Virus record (IMG/VR): IMGVR_UViG_3300047552_001322
Coordinates: 1 to 34,207 of that record
Strand: one strand, 5' to 3'
DNA from: a virus
Length of the DNA stretch: 34,207 bases
The translations under genes were made by a program, and so were the position numbers. The notes below the pieces were generated by a model, which ran no database searches, was not told the DNA's origin, and worked only from the letters and a program-made list of their open reading frames with translations. Below, piece after piece: positions 23,474-30,291 of this stretch. Every line of letters starts with the position of its first letter. Within the stretch, counting starts at the first letter, position 1.

Positions 23474-23867
23474 CTGTCAGTACCACTATGCCTTTTTCTT
23501 TAAAGATTCGATGAGAGTCATCAGGGAGCCACTTGCTTGAAATGGCGGCAGTTTCATAAACCACCTTGGTTATGCCTGCTTGAGCAATTACAGCAGCGCA
23601 ATGCACACAAGGTAAGAATGGGTGCACGTAAATAGCACAATTCTTTGGCTGCAAGATACAGTTCAAAATAGCATTGACTTCTGCATGCAATACGTTCTGC
23701 TTTTTATCAGATACGAAATCGATACCAGAAGGCGGGCCGTTATAGCCAATGCCTACTATACGATTTTCTGAGTTGACAATTACTGCACCCACTTGGTGGC
23801 TATTGTCTTTTGACCACGAGGCAACCAAGGCAGCTACTTGCAGAAAGCGTTTATCCCACTTGTTCAT
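23466..23867 (-). CDS. dCMP deaminase
   Basis: A 133-aa zinc enzyme converting dCMP to dUMP. Zinc ligands are His61 in HAEVNAI, with Glu63 as the proton shuttle, and Cys87 and Cys90 in LPCVHC. GYNGPPSGID is the usual substrate-loop segment. The gene starts in an ATGA overlap with the thymidylate-synthase-family gene, so the two products act on the same small pool: either dUMP is passed to thymidylate synthesis, or, if the partner uses dCMP, the two enzymes compete for it. Motifs are complete, so activity is likely. Confidence 0.9.
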   Translation of the reverse strand: MNKWDKRFLQVAALVASWSKDNSHQVGAVIVNSENRIVGIGYNGPPSGIDFVSDKKQNVLHAEVNAILNCILQPKNCAIYVHPFLPCVHCAAVIAQAGITKVVYETAAISSKWLPDDSHRIFKEKGIVVLTDG

Positions 23868-24661
23868 ACCGCCATTGCTGCCTGTATAAACGGGCCATGA
23901 GTATAGTCAATAAGCTCAGCATGACAAGGTAAGAAGTTGTCTACTGTAACTTTCTTGTCAAGCACAAGCTTAGGCAGTTCAAACCTTGGTAACATTTTGA
24001 GTTGTTCAGCTTGCTGAAAGTGGTTCATGTAGATGTGCGTATCAGCTAGCATAGCTACAAGTCTATACGGCTTTAACCCACACTGCTGTGCCACAATATG
24101 GGTGAGCAACGCATATAAACAAATGTCATATGGTAAGCCAAGGAAGACATCCACACTACGCATATAGAAGATGCAGGTTAAGTTAGGCCCATTGACTAAG
24201 AATTGAAAGTGGGTATGACAAGGTGGCAAGCACATATCATCTAACTCATCAGGACGCCAAGCAGTTACAAGTATACGCCGTGAGCTAGGATTCTCTTTAA
24301 TTTCTTGAAGAGCCATTTCTAGCTGGTCTACTTGTAGAGGGTCAGCCCGCCATCTACGCCATTGTACACCATAAATTCTTCCAAGGTCTCCATTACGGTG
24401 CCATGCGGTGGCGTTAGCATCCCATATCTTAGTTCCAAGCTGATTAAAATCTTGAACATTAGACAAGCCACGTAGAAACCCAGCTAGTTCTGCCGTAACG
24501 TTTTTAAAGTTAACTTTCTTTACGGTAACAATTGGAAAGCCAAGCTGAAGATTGAATTCAAGCTTTTCACCAAAGAGTGCAAGAGTGTTAACGCCTGTGC
24601 GGTTTGGGCGTAAAAACCCAACGTCAAGGATCTTGTCAACAAGACCTACATATTGCTCCAT
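23864..24661 (-). CDS. Thymidylate-synthase-family enzyme, candidate dCMP (hydroxy)methylase
   Basis: A 265-aa protein of the thymidylate synthase fold. Conserved residues are Arg21 (NRTG), Glu58, Trp80, Tyr97, Cys148 in LPPCHTHFQF (nucleophile), Arg168-Ser-Val-Asp171 and DTHIYMNH (His209, Tyr211). In FLGLPYDI the residue equivalent to E. coli Asn177 is Asp179; spacing from the catalytic Cys (31 residues) is the same as in ThyA. Asn at this position selects dUMP. Asp there is known from T4 dCMP hydroxymethylase and converts thymidylate synthase mutants to dCMP use. The enzyme may therefore methylate or hydroxymethylate dCMP. The C-terminus (QAAMAV) also deviates from the usual APVAI. A normal dTMP-forming role is not excluded. 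Confidence 0.75.
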   Translation of the reverse strand: MEQYVGLVDKILDVGFLRPNRTGVNTLALFGEKLEFNLQLGFPIVTVKKVNFKNVTAELAGFLRGLSNVQDFNQLGTKIWDANATAWHRNGDLGRIYGVQWRRWRADPLQVDQLEMALQEIKENPSSRRILVTAWRPDELDDMCLPPCHTHFQFLVNGPNLTCIFYMRSVDVFLGLPYDICLYALLTHIVAQQCGLKPYRLVAMLADTHIYMNHFQQAEQLKMLPRFELPKLVLDKKVTVDNFLPCHAELIDYTHGPFIQAAMAV

Positions 24662-24930
24662 TACTTATCTCCTTTTGGGCATAAATCTGCCTGCAACTTG
24701 GCGTACCCTTCAATGTCATGCCAAGAGTCAAAGTAATCAGGGTCGCCATTAACTAAGCGTGAAAGCTTATGAAAGATCATGTGAATAGTTTCACGGTGCG
24801 GATAAGACAGATGCCGCCAGTTAGGATGTGCCATAACTACTGCAAGCAACTCTTGCGTCAATTGGGCGTTATCTTTGTACGTACCGTAACGGCCGCCACG
24901 TTCTGTTAGGGTCTGGTCTATGTTACTCAT
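24661..24930 (-). CDS. Conserved phage protein, DUF6378-like
   Basis: An 89-aa protein from ATG 24930 (a TTG three codons upstream is possible). The pattern LTERGGRYGTYKDNAQ, HRETIHMIFHKLSRLVNGDP and DYFDSWHDIEGYAKL matches a common small phage protein ('RG--YG-f---A', 'MI-HKIaRilNGD', 'DSW-DiaGYa'). It is helical and may relate to nucleotide metabolism because it is usually found in such operons, but its biochemistry is unknown to me. It overlaps the helicase stop by 8 bp and abuts the thymidylate-synthase-family gene. Confidence 0.7.
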   Translation of the reverse strand: MSNIDQTLTERGGRYGTYKDNAQLTQELLAVVMAHPNWRHLSYPHRETIHMIFHKLSRLVNGDPDYFDSWHDIEGYAKLQADLCPKGDK

Positions 24931-26491
24931 TGAATGCAACTCTCACAATTTCAGGGTACTTCCCTTGGTTATACACAGTAATAGCTTTAACTGGCTTCAA
25001 TTCGCGTGTTCTTTCTAGTGCCTCCGTTACAGTGTTAGGGGGAGTAGTCCTTGCTCGGTATAGCCACCAAGCATTAGCCGCTAGGGCTGGTCTACCATAG
25101 TGCTCAAGCAGCACATACTGGTTGAATACTAAAAGTCCACATTGATACGATACACGTAAGCAATCTGGTGAACCGGTCTTTTTATGCCGGTAATAATAGA
25201 CATGCTCTACAGTGTATGTGGTGAATTTTTCTTTTGGCTTAGTTAAGATAATGTCTTTTGTAGATGCAGACGTCTTTAATTGCTTGCCACGCTCTGCAAG
25301 TTCAAAAGTGTACTTGCAGCTAGGACAAATTTTTGTGTTGACTGGCAGGATTTCTAAGCACGTTGGACACACTTTGCAAGGCTTTTCGCTTGCTTCTTTT
25401 TTCTGCGAAGGATCTTTAGACTTTACTTGCACATCGTTTATTGGGCCAAGGCGTTCAACATTACGTGCATAGTCTAAGATCAAACAGTTTTCTTTACCAG
25501 GAGCTGGTCTAAGCCCTCTGCCAATCATTTGAACATGTAGGCCAGGTGATTCAGTAGGCCGCAGTAAAACAATCATGTCTACATTCGGCGCGTCAAAGCC
25601 TGTTGTCAATATCTCTACATTGACTAATGCCTGAATCTCCTTGGCTTTAAATTTGTCTATAAGCTCTTGCCGGTTATTTTTCTTTTGGCTGTGTAGCACA
25701 CCTGCTCTAATGCCATATTTACTGAGCTCTTCTGTCACATGCTCTGCATGTGAGATATCAATTGCAAAGATAAGCCAACTATTTCGATGCTGATACTTTG
25801 TGACAAGCTCTTTGACTATGTGTGTTGTGTAGATTGCTTTGTCAAACTTATTGAGCAAGTCTTTCTTAGAAAAATCACCGGCTATCTTTTTAATGCCTGT
25901 AGTATCGTATGTATGCGCAGATGATTTTGCTACCAAAGAGCATAGATAACCTTCTTCAATTAGCTTTACAATGTCTGCAGTATACGCAACTGTTTTAAAG
26001 ATTGGGCCGTCAGTTAAATAACCAGAGCTTAACCGGTATGGTGTAGCGGTAAGCCCAATGACTTTTTTATTAGGCAAAGAGCCAAGGAGTGTTTGATAGC
26101 GTCCTTCGCCTGCAGGTGGTACCATATGCGCTTCATCAATTATTATGATGTCATATTCGGTAAGGTAAGGACTTCTATTGTAGACACTTTGTATGCTTGC
26201 AACACAATGATATTTGAACTCACGGAACCCAAGGCCGGCTGAGTATATCCCAACCAAGGAGGGGTCTATATACTGCTTGAGCTTATCCACATTTTGTAGC
26301 AGTATCTCTTGCACATGTGATAAGATCAGCACACGCTTAGTTGGGTTTGTTGCGCAAATGCCAGCTATTATATGCGACTTGCCAGAACCAGTAGGCAGGT
26401 CTAGCAAACAGTTTTCTGTAGCAGCATTTGCGGCTTCAACTGCTTCAAGTTGGTATTTGCGCAAACTCTGGACAAGCAGCTCGTTGTTCAT
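24923..26491 (-). CDS. SF2 DNA helicase, RadD-like with zinc finger
   Basis: A 522-aa helicase. Motif I is LPTGSGKS (33-39, Lys38), motif II IIDEAH (118-122), motif III GLTATP (146-151), motif V TTGFDAPN (297-303), and motif VI QMIGRGLRP (321-329). After the two RecA-like domains comes a Cys cluster (Cys372, 375, 378, 389, 392: CKVCPTCLE, KICPSCKY), then a C-terminal domain ending near residue 520. This layout fits RadD-type helicases, which remodel branched DNA. The gene overlaps the Cas4-like gene by 47 bp at its start. Confidence 0.88.
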   Translation of the reverse strand: MNNELLVQSLRKYQLEAVEAANAATENCLLDLPTGSGKSHIIAGICATNPTKRVLILSHVQEILLQNVDKLKQYIDPSLVGIYSAGLGFREFKYHCVASIQSVYNRSPYLTEYDIIIIDEAHMVPPAGEGRYQTLLGSLPNKKVIGLTATPYRLSSGYLTDGPIFKTVAYTADIVKLIEEGYLCSLVAKSSAHTYDTTGIKKIAGDFSKKDLLNKFDKAIYTTHIVKELVTKYQHRNSWLIFAIDISHAEHVTEELSKYGIRAGVLHSQKKNNRQELIDKFKAKEIQALVNVEILTTGFDAPNVDMIVLLRPTESPGLHVQMIGRGLRPAPGKENCLILDYARNVERLGPINDVQVKSKDPSQKKEASEKPCKVCPTCLEILPVNTKICPSCKYTFELAERGKQLKTSASTKDIILTKPKEKFTTYTVEHVYYYRHKKTGSPDCLRVSYQCGLLVFNQYVLLEHYGRPALAANAWWLYRARTTPPNTVTEALERTRELKPVKAITVYNQGKYPEIVRVAFNE

Positions 26492-27242
26492 TTACAGAAA
26501 GATCTTTTTGGTACTTTGCACAATGCCATTTGCCTTCATGGTGTATTTCAACATGCTGGCAAAGCCGGCAGCTTGTATTATATGGTGTATTGTAATGACA
26601 GATTTCTAACGCAGGGCACCATTTACATTCAAACCAAGAGGGGTTGTTACTCAGTTTGTCTGGTGGCTCTTCAGCTATTATAATTCCTTGCCCACGCTCA
26701 AGAAGAAACTCTGCTCTAGGCTTGTCTGCTTGAATTGTTGTGTACTTGCGTTCTTCTGTGTCTTTATTGCAGATCACAAAGAGTGCAGTGTTCAAACCTT
26801 CAGCATTTAAATAGAGCACTCCTTGGTCATAATAAGTAGGCTTAGACTTTTTGAGTCCATGCTTTATGAACTCAGCGTAGTACTTAGCCGCCATACTTTT
26901 CACTTCCAGCAGAAGTGTTTCACTGTTTATAACAACAGTGCCATCTGAGTGCCCTTTCATATGCCCCCATGCAGCTTTGTACTCAGCTTGCATAGAAGGT
27001 AGCTGATAGCCCCATTCAACTAGGTCTCTGATTACGCGTGACTCTTCAATGTCACCACGTTCAAAGATACGCATTTGCCTACGTGTAATGGTCCTAACAA
27101 ACGCCCATCTAAAACTGTACCACAGGTAGCGAGTACAAGAATGCCCTACCTCAGACATGCCAAGGTAAGACCGTAATGGATTAGGTATTTCGTCTAGCTC
27201 TTCAACCGGTGTGTATGAAGCTTGCTTTGGTATAATTGCCAT
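26445..27242 (-). CDS. Cas4/PD-(D/E)XK-type nuclease with extra cysteine cluster
   Basis: A 265-aa nuclease from ATG 27242 (an upstream in-frame start at 27263 is less likely). Catalytic motifs are GHSDGT (Asp100) and LLEVKS (Glu113, Lys115) of the PD-(D/E)XK fold. Cys36 with Cys206, Cys209 and Cys215 (FECKWCPALEICH) could bind an iron-sulfur cluster as in Cas4. A second set, Cys225, 228, 241 and 257 (SCRLCQ, WHCAKY, AACPEF), could bind zinc. It sits between the helicase and the DUF669/Sak4 genes, suggesting a DNA end-processing role in phage recombination. There is no CRISPR context. Confidence 0.8.
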   Translation of the reverse strand: MAIIPKQASYTPVEELDEIPNPLRSYLGMSEVGHSCTRYLWYSFRWAFVRTITRRQMRIFERGDIEESRVIRDLVEWGYQLPSMQAEYKAAWGHMKGHSDGTVVINSETLLLEVKSMAAKYYAEFIKHGLKKSKPTYYDQGVLYLNAEGLNTALFVICNKDTEERKYTTIQADKPRAEFLLERGQGIIIAEEPPDKLSNNPSWFECKWCPALEICHYNTPYNTSCRLCQHVEIHHEGKWHCAKYQKDLSVNEQRAACPEFAQIPT

Positions 27243-27263
27243 GACATAAATTAAGTAGGCCAT

Positions 27264-27275
27264 CCTTGGCCAAGG
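27264..27275. repeat. Palindrome CCTTGGCCAAGG in an intergenic gap
   Basis: A perfect 12-bp palindrome in the short gap between the DUF669 and Cas4-like genes. It consists of two head-to-head copies of the over-represented CCAAGG hexamer. A similar close inverted pair, with a 2-bp spacer, lies at 29315-29328. Confidence 0.7.
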
Positions 27276-27280
27276 GGTTA

Positions 27281-27673
27281 TTAAAGAGCTTTGAACTTGC
27301 CGATGCCGTTAGAGGCGGCATAACCATCTTGCTCAGGATTGACAGTTACAGTAGCAAGCATAGGACAGCCATGTAACTCAAAGCTATCTTCGACTTCTTC
27401 AAGTCCACAAGCTCGGCAAATGGCGGCAAGCTCACGCTGCGCTATTTCAACAGCTTTAGCGCTGGGGTTAACCAAGTTAAGCTGCGTCCAGATAGGAGTA
27501 TCTTTATACTCCCCTTCGATGATTTTGAATGTAAGGCGCAGGTAGCTACCAGTGCCTTTGCTGTTTTCTTTGACAGCACTATCAGTAATCATTACTTCAT
27601 ACTGACCAGCAGGCGCAATAGTCTGCTCTTTCACATTGTCCGTCCTAAACGAACCGCCAGGAATAAGTGCCAT
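27281..27673 (-). CDS. DUF669-family protein, putative ssDNA-binding
   Basis: A 130-aa protein with the DUF669 pattern: AGQYEVMITDSAVKENSKGT, SYLRLTFKIIEGEYKDTPIW, NLVNPSAKAVEIAQRELAA, ICRACG and a C-terminal beta part with LATVTVNPEQDGYAASNGIG. DUF669 genes are regularly paired with Sak4-type recombinase ATPases and are thought to act as phage single-strand-binding proteins. Here it lies one base from the Sak4 gene stop. The short downstream gap (27243-27280) holds a perfect CCTTGGCCAAGG palindrome. Confidence 0.85.
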   Translation of the reverse strand: MALIPGGSFRTDNVKEQTIAPAGQYEVMITDSAVKENSKGTGSYLRLTFKIIEGEYKDTPIWTQLNLVNPSAKAVEIAQRELAAICRACGLEEVEDSFELHGCPMLATVTVNPEQDGYAASNGIGKFKAL

Positions 27674-27674
27674 G

Positions 27675-28346
27675 TTACTTACCTACAATTTTGTTAAAGA
27701 TGATCGTTAAGTTAGGCGCGTCCTTATCGCCGAGCTCTTCCTTGGCATCGAGTTTTCCGCTACGATCTTTGGCGGAATACTGCGAATCTGGTTGTGTTTG
27801 CAAAAAGCGTGAGACTTTATCACCGCTACGCTTTACGCGTAATGCAAGCACTTCATCAAAGAGGTATGGTAGACTTCCTGTGTATGATTGACCAGGAGTG
27901 GAAGGCCGGTAGCATACTTTGCCGGTAAACTCATCTTTGAATACTTCTTCTTTGGCAATAAAGACTACATGTTTACTGATGTCTCTGATTGCACGAGTGA
28001 AAAGAAAAAGCTCATCGGCCATTTTACCGTATGCTTGCCGTGGGTCTTTTTCATACTTCTTAAAGTCAACCAAGAGGACTTCTGCTAACTCTGAAATAGA
28101 GTCGACAACAATTGTTTCAAAGTCCTGGTTATCTTTCAAAAAGGCAACAGCTTCTTTAGCCTCTTTTAAAGAAGAGATCTCAATGACCGGTTGATCTCTG
28201 TCAGCCAAGGAGAGTAACCCATGCTCAGCGCTAAGTATAATAGGCTTAGGCGCGCTAGCACCAAGGAGAGTTTTGCCTACGCCTGACTCACCATAGATAC
28301 AGGCTTTAACCTGTGTAATGACACTACGAGTCGTCGTTATTTTCAT
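27675..28346 (-). CDS. Sak4-like RecA-fold ATPase (annealing/recombination)
   Basis: A 223-aa protein from ATG 28346 (further upstream starts lie within the previous gene). Walker A is YGESGVGKT (18-26) and Walker B is TIVVDSIS (78-85), with a following ELAEVLLVDFKKYEK helix. The C-terminal half (YTGSLPYLFDEVLALRVK, then RFLQTQPDSQYSAKDRSGKL) is typical of Sak4 proteins, single-domain RecA/Rad51-like ATPases involved in phage recombination. It is followed at once by DUF669 and then a nuclease and helicase. It overlaps the upstream gene by 23 bp. Confidence 0.85.
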   Translation of the reverse strand: MKITTTRSVITQVKACIYGESGVGKTLLGASAPKPIILSAEHGLLSLADRDQPVIEISSLKEAKEAVAFLKDNQDFETIVVDSISELAEVLLVDFKKYEKDPRQAYGKMADELFLFTRAIRDISKHVVFIAKEEVFKDEFTGKVCYRPSTPGQSYTGSLPYLFDEVLALRVKRSGDKVSRFLQTQPDSQYSAKDRSGKLDAKEELGDKDAPNLTIIFNKIVGK

Positions 28347-28710
28347 AATGCTCAACCACTCGAAGTTGCGCCATACCAGGCTTTGCTGCCACAACCCTAT
28401 GCAAGATGCTATCAGAAGATAGTTTTCTAAATGCAGCAGGTTTAACTACAGGCTTAAAGTCTAGAGCTGTCCAATCTTCGTCAGTGAGCGATTGGCGGCG
28501 CAGTTCTAGTTCATCTCGATCAATAGTGTAATTGAGCACTGCAGTAGCACAGAGCTTATAGTCACCAAGGCGAGTAGTCTTTGACCCCTCTATTTTATCT
28601 TCAAGAATAAGAGGAGTAAGTTGCTGCCGTAGTTCGCGTTCTCTATCAGAGAGTTCAGCAATTTCGTCTTTAAGACTTTGCCACTCACTGATGAGTGAGT
28701 TAAGATTCAT
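28324..28710 (-). CDS. Hypothetical recombination-operon protein
   Basis: A 128-aa protein from ATG 28710, preceded by GGAG. The N-terminus is a charged coiled coil (LISEWQSLKDEIAELSDRER). Then come GSKTTRLGDYKLCATAVLNY and a region ending KPAAFRKLSSDSI, then VVAAKPGMAQLRVVEH. It resembles the small proteins often found before Sak4 genes in phages ('G-kt---g-ykl----n---d---l'), function unknown. It is the first gene after a strong terminator, so its expression may need read-through or a local promoter; its stop overlaps the Sak4 start by 23 bp. Confidence 0.65.
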   Translation of the reverse strand: MNLNSLISEWQSLKDEIAELSDRERELRQQLTPLILEDKIEGSKTTRLGDYKLCATAVLNYTIDRDELELRRQSLTDEDWTALDFKPVVKPAAFRKLSSDSILHRVVAAKPGMAQLRVVEHYENNDDS

Positions 28711-28720
28711 GTGTGACTCC

Positions 28721-28745
28721 AAAAAGAGGGGGAGTTGCCTCCCCC
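28721..28745 (-). terminator. Rho-independent terminator with GCAA tetraloop
   Basis: On the minus strand the sequence GGGGGAG-GCAA-CTCCCCC is followed by TCTTTTT. This makes a perfect 7-bp G+C stem with a GNRA-type loop and a U-rich tail, directly after the 236-aa gene (stop at 28767) and just before the next gene. Plus-strand arms are 28728-28734 and 28739-28745, with the A-rich complement of the tail at 28721-28727. It should end or attenuate transcripts coming from the promoter at 29527-29556. Confidence 0.85.
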
Positions 28746-28766
28746 GTATAATGGGACTACCAGAAA

Positions 28767-29477
28767 TTATGCAGCTTTCTTTTTCTTGTTTTCACTTTCC
28801 TGCTTTGCCCATTCTTCAGCGAATGGGATAAAACTAAACGTCTGCTTCATAGTGGCTTCAGAGTAGCCAGTTGCATCACAGACAGACTTGATGGCTTCAG
28901 CTTTGGGCAGATCCTTAACACTACGGATAGCCATGACCAAGTCAGCTACGCCTACTTTCGGGCCAGCTCGGCCAGTAGTCAATCCGAGTTCACGGAGTGC
29001 GTTACTGTAAGCAGAGGCGGCACTGTTTTCAGCCATGCCAAAGGTTTCAGCAATACGCTTAACCGTTTCAGCACGCTCTTCACCATTATCACGTGCAGTC
29101 TGGATGAATGCAATGACTTCTTTGAAAGGAGTGCGCTGCAAAGTAGGCAACACAATATTACGCAATTCACAGTAATCACGGATGTGCTGCATTGCAGTTG
29201 CCGGGCTGATGTCGAACTCATCAGCAAACTGCTCGGCATATTCTGCTCGAGTATCAGCAACAACCAAGTCAGGCTGATCGGCGTCAAGCCGGGCGATTAC
29301 TCTTTCAGCACGCTCCTTGGCACCAAGGATGAGGCCAGCTTCACGTGCCATTTTGTTGTATTCACGAACGGCAACAGTTACGTCAAGGCCGGCATTTGCC
29401 AGAGCAAGAATCGTACCATTTTTACCTTGAGTGGTAATGTTGGCGTCAAAGATTTCTTGTAGGTTAAGTTCAGACAT
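28767..29477 (-). CDS. 236-aa HTH-repeat protein, putative DNA-binding
   Basis: A helical protein with at least three helix-turn-helix-like units: EFDISPATAMQHIRDYCEL (about residues 89-107), ETFGMAENSAASAYSNALRE (about 145-163) and CDATGYSEATMKQTFSFI (about 200-217). It ends in a very basic tail (SENKKKKAA). It has its own promoter and operator upstream and a strong terminator behind it. This isolates it as a single transcription unit and suggests high or special expression. It could be a phage regulator, nucleoid-like or ssDNA/dsDNA-binding protein. I do not recognise a named family. Confidence 0.7.
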   Translation of the reverse strand: MSELNLQEIFDANITTQGKNGTILALANAGLDVTVAVREYNKMAREAGLILGAKERAERVIARLDADQPDLVVADTRAEYAEQFADEFDISPATAMQHIRDYCELRNIVLPTLQRTPFKEVIAFIQTARDNGEERAETVKRIAETFGMAENSAASAYSNALRELGLTTGRAGPKVGVADLVMAIRSVKDLPKAEAIKSVCDATGYSEATMKQTFSFIPFAEEWAKQESENKKKKAA

Positions 29478-29526
29478 TGTGGTTACCTCAAAGTTAACTA
29501 AGTTACTGCTTTTAGACAGTAAGCAT

Positions 29527-29556
29527 ATTATAAGTCAGTTGAAAGAAAAAGTACAA
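29527..29556 (-). promoter_or_regulatory. Sigma70-type promoter for the 236-aa gene
   Basis: On the minus strand TTGTAC (plus 29551-29556) and TATAAT (plus 29527-29532) are separated by 18 bases, about 50 bases before ATG 29477. The -10 box is a perfect consensus. The -35 box is embedded in an inverted repeat, so repressor binding would block it. The same layout occurs at 31189-31218. Confidence 0.7.
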
Positions 29557-29608
29557 TAAAAGTTTTTTATTGTGCAAACTAGTGAGTATAAATTTTGCTT
29601 ATAGGTCA
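29551..29608. promoter_or_regulatory. Operator-like module A (inverted repeat plus conserved blocks)
   Basis: A perfect 9-bp inverted repeat, ACAATAAAA-GTT-TTTTATTGT (29553-29573), covers the -35 region. The module also contains GTACAATAAAAGTTT (29551-29565), AAATTTT (29590-29596) and TTATAGGTCA (29599-29608). All three blocks are repeated with almost the same spacing in module B at 31213-31269. This marks a shared regulator binding region; a nearby small HTH protein (29609-29770) is a candidate. Confidence 0.65.
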
Positions 29609-29770
29609 TTAACGAACCATTGGCCAAGAGTAGTAGCTAACAACCTTGTAAATGCACCACACAGATACTTGTGGAAAGTACTTATGAATCTGAGGTACAG
29701 TCATTTTACTTGATTCTCGCATGTGCCGAATTTGTTTAACTTCTAATCGAGTAAGCTTAGCTGGTTTCAT
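29609..29770 (-). CDS. Small HTH protein, putative regulator
   Basis: A 53-aa protein from ATG 29770 (AGGTAA upstream). The sequence KLTRLEVKQIRHMRESSKMT, then VPQIHKYFPQVSVWCIYKVV is a classic helix-turn-helix with the 'LT--EV--IR-----S---IA--F-VS---I--I' layout of small phage DNA-binding proteins. Its stop lies at the edge of operator-like module A. This suggests local control of the 236-aa gene and, through module B, of the gene at 30905-31150. No ligand or dimer domain is present. Confidence 0.65.
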   Translation of the reverse strand: MKPAKLTRLEVKQIRHMRESSKMTVPQIHKYFPQVSVWCIYKVVSYYSWPMVR

Positions 29771-29786
29771 TTGATTACCTGTTATA

Positions 29787-29999
29787 TTATGTCTCAATTA
29801 AGCTCAGCGGCTGGTTGCTGTGCCCGCAATGCTCGCGCCACTTCCGAGCGTCTTGGATGTCTTCCTGCATCGCATCGATAGCGGCTTGTGCCTCTGCTAT
29901 GTAGCTATGCCACGCGAAGGAATCCTCTGTTGTCATGCTGTCTGGGTTACGTCCGTCTTCAAAACATATCGCCCGCGCAACGCGCTCAAGTCTGGTCAT
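29787..29999 (-). CDS. Small hypothetical phage protein
   Basis: A 70-aa protein from ATG 29999 (ATGA overlap with the gene before). MTRLERVARAICFEDGRNPD, then FAWHSYIAEAQAAIDAMQED is a recurring small phage protein ('M-rlErvArAic---g-dPd', 'W----eAraAi-am'). Function unknown. Codon use here is more G+C-rich than in the neighbouring genes, which suggests recent arrival together with the gene at 29996-30208. Confidence 0.6.
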   Translation of the reverse strand: MTRLERVARAICFEDGRNPDSMTTEDSFAWHSYIAEAQAAIDAMQEDIQDARKWREHCGHSNQPLSLIET

Positions 30000-30208
30000 T
30001 TCATCGTCTCCCGAATTTCTTCTTTGCACAATTCCGCGCCGTATCCGCGCTCGCTATCCCAATGTGTATCCTTGATTCCTTTGCAAATCTCTGCGCATTT
30101 CTCGCGGGCTGCTTTAACCATCTGTTCTACTATATCAATCCGCACATACTCAATGTCTTGCGGGAATTCGGACTGCCAAATTCGTTCAGGCGGTATGTTT
30201 AATTTCAT
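29996..30208 (-). CDS. Small hypothetical phage protein
   Basis: A 70-aa soluble protein from ATG 30208 with GGGGA upstream. The helix VEQMVKAAREKCAEICKGIK and the following HWDSERGYGAELCKEEIRET are rich in charge and carry three Cys. The arrangement 'V--mv-aAREkCAeic-gi' is common in short phage proteins of unknown role. Its leader (about 22 bases upstream) ends in the three-way-junction structure at 30230-30284, so the structure may influence its translation. Confidence 0.6.
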   Translation of the reverse strand: MKLNIPPERIWQSEFPQDIEYVRIDIVEQMVKAAREKCAEICKGIKDTHWDSERGYGAELCKEEIRETMK

Positions 30209-30229
30209 TTCTGCGTCCCCAAGAATAGG

Positions 30230-30284
30230 TGGCCCCCCGGTGATACCCAGTCACCATACCCTTGTGCTGCAAGGGTAGGGGCCA
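30230..30284. ncRNA. Three-way-junction structure, candidate structured RNA
   Basis: Plus-strand reading: an outer stem TGGCCCC (30230-30236) pairs with GGGGCCA (30278-30284). Inside are hairpin 1 (GGTGA 30239-30243, loop of 7, TCACC 30251-30255) and hairpin 2 (TACCCTTG 30257-30264, loop of 5, CAAGGGTA 30270-30277). Three perfect stems with almost no unpaired joints make a compact three-way junction. It falls between two minus-strand genes with no reading frame of its own and no U-tail, so it is not a simple terminator. The RNA strand that matters is unknown. Confidence 0.5.
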
Positions 30285-30291
30285 TAAACTG

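Noticed and set aside
26445-27242. Cas4-like gene as part of a CRISPR system
   Set aside because: No array or other cas genes; phage recombination neighbours explain it.
30239-30284. Partial likeness to theophylline-aptamer segments (GATACC-CAG and CCCTTG-GC)
   Set aside because: The segments carry extra bases and pair in a different arrangement; the likeness is short and probably accidental.
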